Shown one piece after another: positions 59,883 through 64,000 of a DNA stretch of 64,000 nucleotides (position 1 is the stretch's first letter; every line of letters begins with the position of its first letter). The DNA lies in NCBI RefSeq assembly GCF_040784935.1, contig NZ_CP160680.1, positions 2,574,501 through 2,638,500 on the forward strand, given 5' to 3'. This stretch comes from Lewinella sp. LCG006. GTDB taxonomy: Bacteria; Bacteroidota; Bacteroidia; Chitinophagales; Saprospiraceae. Under the pieces are notes generated by a model. That model made no database searches and had not been told where the DNA came from. It worked only from the letters and a program-made list of their open reading frames with translations. A program made the translations under genes and the position numbers.

Positions 59883-62417
59883 TTACAAACTCACATCCAC
59901 CTCTTCGCTTTCCAGTGCGAGGATAGAAAACACACATTGGTGTACATTGTTCAGTGCCTGGCGAGCGACGAAGCGTTCCAGTGCTTCCATCCCCAGTGCA
60001 AATTCTCGTTCGGCCAAACTTCTCTTTTTCTTGAGGTGCCGTTGGCGCAGACGTTCGCTATTGTGGGGCAGGGTGTAATCTGGTCCATAAATGATCCGTA
60101 AGTACTCGCGGCCTCGAACTTTAAGCGCGGGTTGTATCAGGGTGTTGTCCTGTTTTGCTACAAAAGAGGCAGGCTTGACTACCATCCCTTCGCCGCCCTT
60201 GCTAGTGAGATCCAGCCACCATTCGGTAGCCGTCTCGACCTCTTTTTCATTGCTAAGGTCTACCCAGCGGCGATTCGTAGCTACCAGGCAAGGCTCCTCC
60301 TGGTTGCAGAAGCGATCCAACTCCTTCAGGTGCCAGGCATGGTCTTTATCCGTGTGTACACTACCTTCGGTGGCCAGCAAGTGAAAAGGCGCGATGCGCA
60401 AACCCTCTGGCCCTACGGCATCCCAGCAGTATTGGCGATAAGCGTGACGAAATTTTTGGATGTTCTCCTGGCGTTGCGCAATCCGTTCTTGTAATGGCCC
60501 CAATGCTGGTAATCTCTGCAAGGCATCGTTTACTGTGACTTGGGCCAAAGCCAAGGCAATATCTCCGGCGGTGGCGGTGGCGGCGTACTGGGTTTTGAGC
60601 AGTTGGCTGGCTTTGGCAGACCAGGGCATTAGCTCGGCATCCAGCAAGACCCAATCGGTTTGGTGGCGTTCCCAAAAACCACTGCGCGTAAGCTGCGCTG
60701 AGATACGTGCCAACAAGGCCTGTTCGGTCGCAGTGTCGTTAAAGAATTTTCTGCCTGTACGGGTGATGATCCAGCCCAGGCCTTTCTCTACACCAAACCG
60801 CTCAGTAAGTGCGGTGGCTGTTTTCCCAACCGTGATGACCGCCCTGGAGCCCATGTGTTTTTCCTGGCAAACGACGCGTTCTATGCCTTGTTCGCGGTAG
60901 TAATCAAAGGCTTCTTTGGGGTGCTCCAAAAAGTCAGGTAGCTTACTGGTCTTTACGGGCGACATGGTCGGTGGCAGGTAGATCAATTGGCGAGGGTCAA
61001 CAGCGAAGCGACTCATCGTCTCCAATGCCTGAAGGGCTTGCCTTTCCGGGATCAGTATCTTAGGACACAAACGTGTTTCAACGGTTTTTCTACCCAGTAT
61101 ATCGGCGGCCTTTAGTGTCGTGCTGCTGGAGGCAGGGGGCGACTGGAAAGGCCGACTGCTAATGGCGTAAGTTTGCAAGGCCGCAACCTCTACCATCTCG
61201 TTTTCCGGATAACGCAACGCACTGAGTGTACCACCAAATACACAGCCCGTATCCAGGCAAAGGGTTTGGTTGAACCACTGTGGCTGACTCACCGGCGTAT
61301 GCCCGTAAACGATTTTTGCCCTTCCCTGGTAGTCTTGTGCCCAGGGGTAGCGTTCCGGTAGGCCGTGTTCGTCGGTTTTGCCAGTGGTTTTGCCGTAAAG
61401 GCAGAAAGAACGTACCTCACTCCCCACTCTTCCGTGCATCGACTCCTCTAAGCCTGCGTGAGCCACCAAGAGTTTACCGCCATCTAGCTCCAGGTGCAAG
61501 GGGAGTTGTTGCAAAAAATGGAGTACTTCCTGTTGGAAAGCTGGCCCAGTAGAAGATAGCTGTTCAATGGTCATTTCCAAACCATGGGCTACTTTCACTT
61601 GGCGGCCTTCGAGATATCTCCTCAGTTTGTCATCATGGTTACCTGCTACGCAAAATGCTTGTTCTTGCGCGACCATTTGCATGGCTAATTTTAGCACTTT
61701 GTGGCTTGCCGGTCCACGGTCTACCAGGTCTCCTACAAAGATGATTTTTCTGCCTGGAGGCGTACTTATGTCGAACACGCCAGTGGTTGTTTCCTGAATC
61801 TGATAACCAAGTTTGTTTAATAAACCAAGCAGTTCCTCGAAACAACCATGCACGTCGCCGATAATATCAAATGGGCCTGTGCAATTTGTATAATCGCTGG
61901 GCATTGGCCGATAAGTGATATTTGCCTCTGCATCATTCTTGAGTACCCAGTGCTGGCGAAAGCCTTCTCTGCGCAATTGCCGGATGGCTTGCTGAGCTCG
62001 GCGGTGCTGGTGGACAATTACCCGATCAGGTAATTGCCGGTCTGGGCGTTGTTGATTGCGGGTTTTAAGGATTTTTAAATCAGGTTGCAGAACAATGGCG
62101 TAGCTGTGCAGGTGGTATTCATGAGCTATTTGTACCAGTGCCTTTCTGCTTTCAGCATCAAGGTTGGTAGCATCTACGATGGTAAACAAGCCCCTTTCCA
62201 GCCGTTTACGAACAATCAGAAATAAGACGGCAAAAGTTGCTTCATTGGCGTCCAACACGTCTTCGTGGTTGGCCACCATTGTGCGGCATTGGTCAGAAGA
62301 AAGGACTGCTGCTGGCAGGAAGTGGGTTTTGGCAAAAGTGGATTTTCCGGCAGAGCTGGCACCAATTAACAGCGCGAGGCACTTTTGAGGGAATTGGATG
62401 TTGATAGGAGTATTCAT
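59883..62417 (-). CDS. pnkp: Bacterial polynucleotide kinase-phosphatase-ligase (RNA repair)
   Basis: 844 residues with the three-part Pnkp layout. Kinase domain (residues 1-165) with P-loop GASSAGKST (19-27). Central metallophosphoesterase domain with FDIIGDVHGCFEELLGLL, FVGDLVDRGPASHKVLKLAM, AGNHDDKL and VYGHTPVS. C-terminal nucleotidyltransferase/ligase domain with the adenylylation Lys K520 in QEKHMGSRAV, later EGMVVKPAS. It heals the ends of cleaved RNA (5'-OH kinase, 2',3'-phosphatase) and, with Hen1, seals them. The gene is 40 bases downstream of hen1. The ligase domain of such proteins needs Hen1 for activity, known from Clostridium thermocellum. Confidence 0.94.
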   Translation of the reverse strand: MNTPINIQFPQKCLALLIGASSAGKSTFAKTHFLPAAVLSSDQCRTMVANHEDVLDANEATFAVLFLIVRKRLERGLFTIVDATNLDAESRKALVQIAHEYHLHSYAIVLQPDLKILKTRNQQRPDRQLPDRVIVHQHRRAQQAIRQLRREGFRQHWVLKNDAEANITYRPMPSDYTNCTGPFDIIGDVHGCFEELLGLLNKLGYQIQETTTGVFDISTPPGRKIIFVGDLVDRGPASHKVLKLAMQMVAQEQAFCVAGNHDDKLRRYLEGRQVKVAHGLEMTIEQLSSTGPAFQQEVLHFLQQLPLHLELDGGKLLVAHAGLEESMHGRVGSEVRSFCLYGKTTGKTDEHGLPERYPWAQDYQGRAKIVYGHTPVSQPQWFNQTLCLDTGCVFGGTLSALRYPENEMVEVAALQTYAISSRPFQSPPASSSTTLKAADILGRKTVETRLCPKILIPERQALQALETMSRFAVDPRQLIYLPPTMSPVKTSKLPDFLEHPKEAFDYYREQGIERVVCQEKHMGSRAVITVGKTATALTERFGVEKGLGWIITRTGRKFFNDTATEQALLARISAQLTRSGFWERHQTDWVLLDAELMPWSAKASQLLKTQYAATATAGDIALALAQVTVNDALQRLPALGPLQERIAQRQENIQKFRHAYRQYCWDAVGPEGLRIAPFHLLATEGSVHTDKDHAWHLKELDRFCNQEEPCLVATNRRWVDLSNEKEVETATEWWLDLTSKGGEGMVVKPASFVAKQDNTLIQPALKVRGREYLRIIYGPDYTLPHNSERLRQRHLKKKRSLAEREFALGMEALERFVARQALNNVHQCVFSILALESEEVDVSL

Positions 62418-62457
62418 TGTTGAAAAATAAAGCTAATTGATAAAATGAAATCGTTTA

Positions 62458-63867
62458 CTAAACTGCTAGCCGTGAAAAAACGGCCATTTGGGAGGGTGCT
62501 CCATGTACAGGGTGTTCTTCGCCCAGGTTGTGAAATTCGAAGTGATAGCCATACTGTTGAGCTGTTTGCTCCGCCCAATTGCAAAAGGTTTTTCGGTCCC
62601 ATTCAAAACGGTGGTCGGCATGCCGGAAAGCTCCAGCGGGGAGGTTTGGAAAAAGGGCGTTGTACTCAACGTTTGGCGTTGTCACGATGACGAGCCCAGG
62701 CTGGGCTGCACCAAATACTACCTCTTCCAAGGCGGGAAGTCGCTCCGGTTCCAGGTGTTCTATGACCTCCACCAATAAGGCGGCGTCATAATCTTTAAAA
62801 CGGTCGTCTTCGTACGTAAGGGCTGCCTGAATAAGTTCTGTTCGGGGATCAGGGGTTTGTTTTTGACGGTGATCCAGGTGCAAACGTCGGGCGGCTACCT
62901 GCAAAGCTTCTGCCGCAACATCGGCACCCGTCAAGCGGGTAAACGAATCCTCTTGTTGAAGCCTTTGGAGCAACTTGCCGGAGCTGCACCCCAGGTCAAG
63001 TATTGTTTTTGCTCTTTTTTCCAAAAGTATTTCCGTGACGCGCTCGTGGCGTACCTGGTGCAAGGTCAGTGGCTCTTCTTCTTCGGCGTTTGTAGCTGCT
63101 TTCTCCATTTCTTCTGATGGTGCTTGCAGTGCTTTTTGGGCAGCTTTCAGGTAGCTGCTTTTGTAGCCGAAATACCGCCGGGTAATCAAACTGCTTTCAG
63201 GGTGGCTATCTAGCCAGTCACTCGCTTTGCTCAGCAACTTGCTAAGCTCGTCTTCTTTGAAATAGTAATGCTTTTGGTTGTCAAGCACAGGAAGCAGAAT
63301 ATAAAGGTGTTGTAGGACCTGCTGGACGGTTTTTTGTGTACGCAGACGTAGATGGTAATAAGGGCTCGTGCCCCAGTCAGGAAAATTTTCGTCCAGGAGT
63401 ACTTGTTCGTAATCACACGCGTAACCCAGCGGGGCAAACAAGCGGTGAAGCAAGGCAGCATCTCCTCTTACACAGACGGCAGCAAGCTCTACCTCAATAT
63501 CCCAAGGCTGTTCAATCAGTTGAGGCGCAAATTTGCAGGTTCCATTGAGGGCACTGGAATAGACTTTAGAAATGGCAGTGGTAAAAAGCGAAGAGGTAAC
63601 GTAGCCACGATCGTTGACGTACTGGTCCAGACCAGCTTTGGTATTGGCATTGCGGCCGAAATGATCACGACGACTGTGGCGCATTTCCTGCGTGGTGTCG
63701 ATGTCTAGTAGCAGGGTAGCGGTGCAGCTTGTGGTTTTTGCCTCAGGGAAGAAGACGTGGGCCAGGCCAAAGCTGAGTTCCTTGGTTTGGTATTTGTCAG
63801 GGTGTTTTCCCAGGAGGTAGCCTAGTCGAGTAGCTTCAGGTCCTTTAACGGTAAGGTTGAGTAACAT
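62458..63867 (-). CDS. hen1: Hen1 RNA 3'-terminal ribose 2'-O-methyltransferase
   Basis: 469 residues. The N-terminal half (1-245; GPEATRLGYLLGKHPDKYQ, YVNDRGYVTSSLFTTAISK) is the part that activates Pnkp ligase; a charged hinge (EEMEKAATNAEEEEPL) links it to the methyltransferase domain (about 260-469). Motif I is ILDLGCSSGKLLQRLQ; the metal-binding catalytic set is E367, E370, H371 (LLVEVIEHLEPE) and H419 (FRHADHRFEWD), one residue offset from the set I remember for C. thermocellum Hen1. It puts a 2'-O-methyl group at the broken 3' end before sealing, so the repaired RNA resists re-cleavage. Transcribed with pnkp. Confidence 0.93.
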   Translation of the reverse strand: MLLNLTVKGPEATRLGYLLGKHPDKYQTKELSFGLAHVFFPEAKTTSCTATLLLDIDTTQEMRHSRRDHFGRNANTKAGLDQYVNDRGYVTSSLFTTAISKVYSSALNGTCKFAPQLIEQPWDIEVELAAVCVRGDAALLHRLFAPLGYACDYEQVLLDENFPDWGTSPYYHLRLRTQKTVQQVLQHLYILLPVLDNQKHYYFKEDELSKLLSKASDWLDSHPESSLITRRYFGYKSSYLKAAQKALQAPSEEMEKAATNAEEEEPLTLHQVRHERVTEILLEKRAKTILDLGCSSGKLLQRLQQEDSFTRLTGADVAAEALQVAARRLHLDHRQKQTPDPRTELIQAALTYEDDRFKDYDAALLVEVIEHLEPERLPALEEVVFGAAQPGLVIVTTPNVEYNALFPNLPAGAFRHADHRFEWDRKTFCNWAEQTAQQYGYHFEFHNLGEEHPVHGAPSQMAVFSRLAV

Positions 63868-63908
63868 TTTTTGACTTTATCTTTTGTTCTGAGGCAAAAT
63901 TGCAAGCC

Positions 63909-63933
63909 TACTACGCAGAGGTCTTGCGTAGTA
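63909..63933. promoter_or_regulatory. 9-bp inverted repeat between hen1 and a divergent gene
   Basis: TACTACGCA (63909-63917) and TGCGTAGTA (63925-63933) are perfect complements with a 7-base loop, 42 bases upstream of hen1 and 30 bases before the divergent start at 63964. Good operator candidate; a hairpin is also possible. Confidence 0.5.
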
Positions 63934-63963
63934 AAAAGTTTTTTGCGATTTTTAAGAAAAAAA

Positions 63964-64000
63964 ATGGCGCTCAACCGATTAGCCCTTATTCGTTATCGTA
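63964..64000 (+). CDS. Start of a probable WYL-domain transcriptional regulator (truncated)
   Basis: An ATG at 63964 opens a frame with MALNRLALIRYR before the window ends. Bacteroidota WYL-type regulators often begin like this (for example M-x-x-N-K/R-L-A-L-I-R-Y-K/R followed by T-I-D); that is a match from memory on only 12 residues, so it is a modest call. It diverges from the RNA repair operon with 96 bp between the starts, as expected of a regulator of that operon. Confidence 0.45.
   Translation, partial: MALNRLALIRYR

Overview
The window looks like chromosome of a Bacteroidota bacterium, most likely of the Saprospiria (Lewinella or Haliscomenobacter type; the rank below phylum is inference). 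Direct signs are two secreted proteins with type IX secretion C-terminal domains (a type B gliding-associated CHU_C domain on a 2156-residue adhesin-like protein and a type A domain on an M4 protease), the Bacteroidota promoter box TAnnTTTG ahead of about a dozen genes, many lipoproteins, an Omp28 / DUF6029 / TlpA group and an rpsF-rpsR-rplI ribosomal operon. Gene density is high, strands are mixed, and I see no tRNA, rRNA, CRISPR array, prophage or complete insertion sequence.

Layout. 1-11 kb: a truncated membrane protein, a secreted coiled-coil protein, an EamA exporter, a Skp/OmpH-like lipoprotein with 6-phosphogluconolactonase, an FAD amine oxidase-like enzyme, a frameshifted membrane protein, a TPR histidine kinase, a SanA-like protein, a DinB/YfiT-like protein and a methyltransferase. 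11.2-17.6 kb: the giant surface protein (lectin-like domain, 20 tandem PKD-like repeats each with two cysteines, SprB-like repeat, CHU_C). 17.7-23.4 kb: ribosomal operon, ECF sigma factor with a membrane partner, two medium-chain reductases, small heat-shock protein. 23.8-31 kb: degenerate MtfA-like protein, M48 protease, CBS-domain membrane protein, NhaC antiporter, ferredoxin-fused reductase, beta-propeller-like protein. 31-38 kb: LpxH, an SDR without the usual Tyr/Lys, a LytS-type kinase, and an operon of one zincin lipoprotein plus two tandem paralogous lipoproteins, with a relic of a third copy. 38-50 kb: small lipoproteins, M4 protease, a VapC-type toxin-antitoxin pair, the Omp28/DUF6029/TlpA group, cyclophilin, small membrane proteins. 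50-64 kb: ParE, a universal stress protein, a hybrid kinase/Hpt/RmlA operon, RlmD, and at the right edge the hen1-pnkp RNA repair operon with the start of a divergent, probably WYL-type, regulator.

How the genes fit together. Envelope and surface functions dominate (exported proteases, adhesin, lipoproteins, LpxH, Skp-like chaperone), alongside signalling (three histidine kinases, one Hpt protein, an ECF sigma factor). The clearest dedicated system is Hen1/Pnkp, which repairs ribotoxin-cleaved RNA and marks it with a terminal 2'-O-methyl group.

Non-coding structure stands out: a 169-bp fold-back element flanked by CTAG on both sides (an IS630-type MITE candidate) just upstream of the hybrid-kinase operon, a cluster of five REP-like palindromes between two convergent genes, and a pair of structured repeats, one of which supplies the stop codon of a neighbouring gene.
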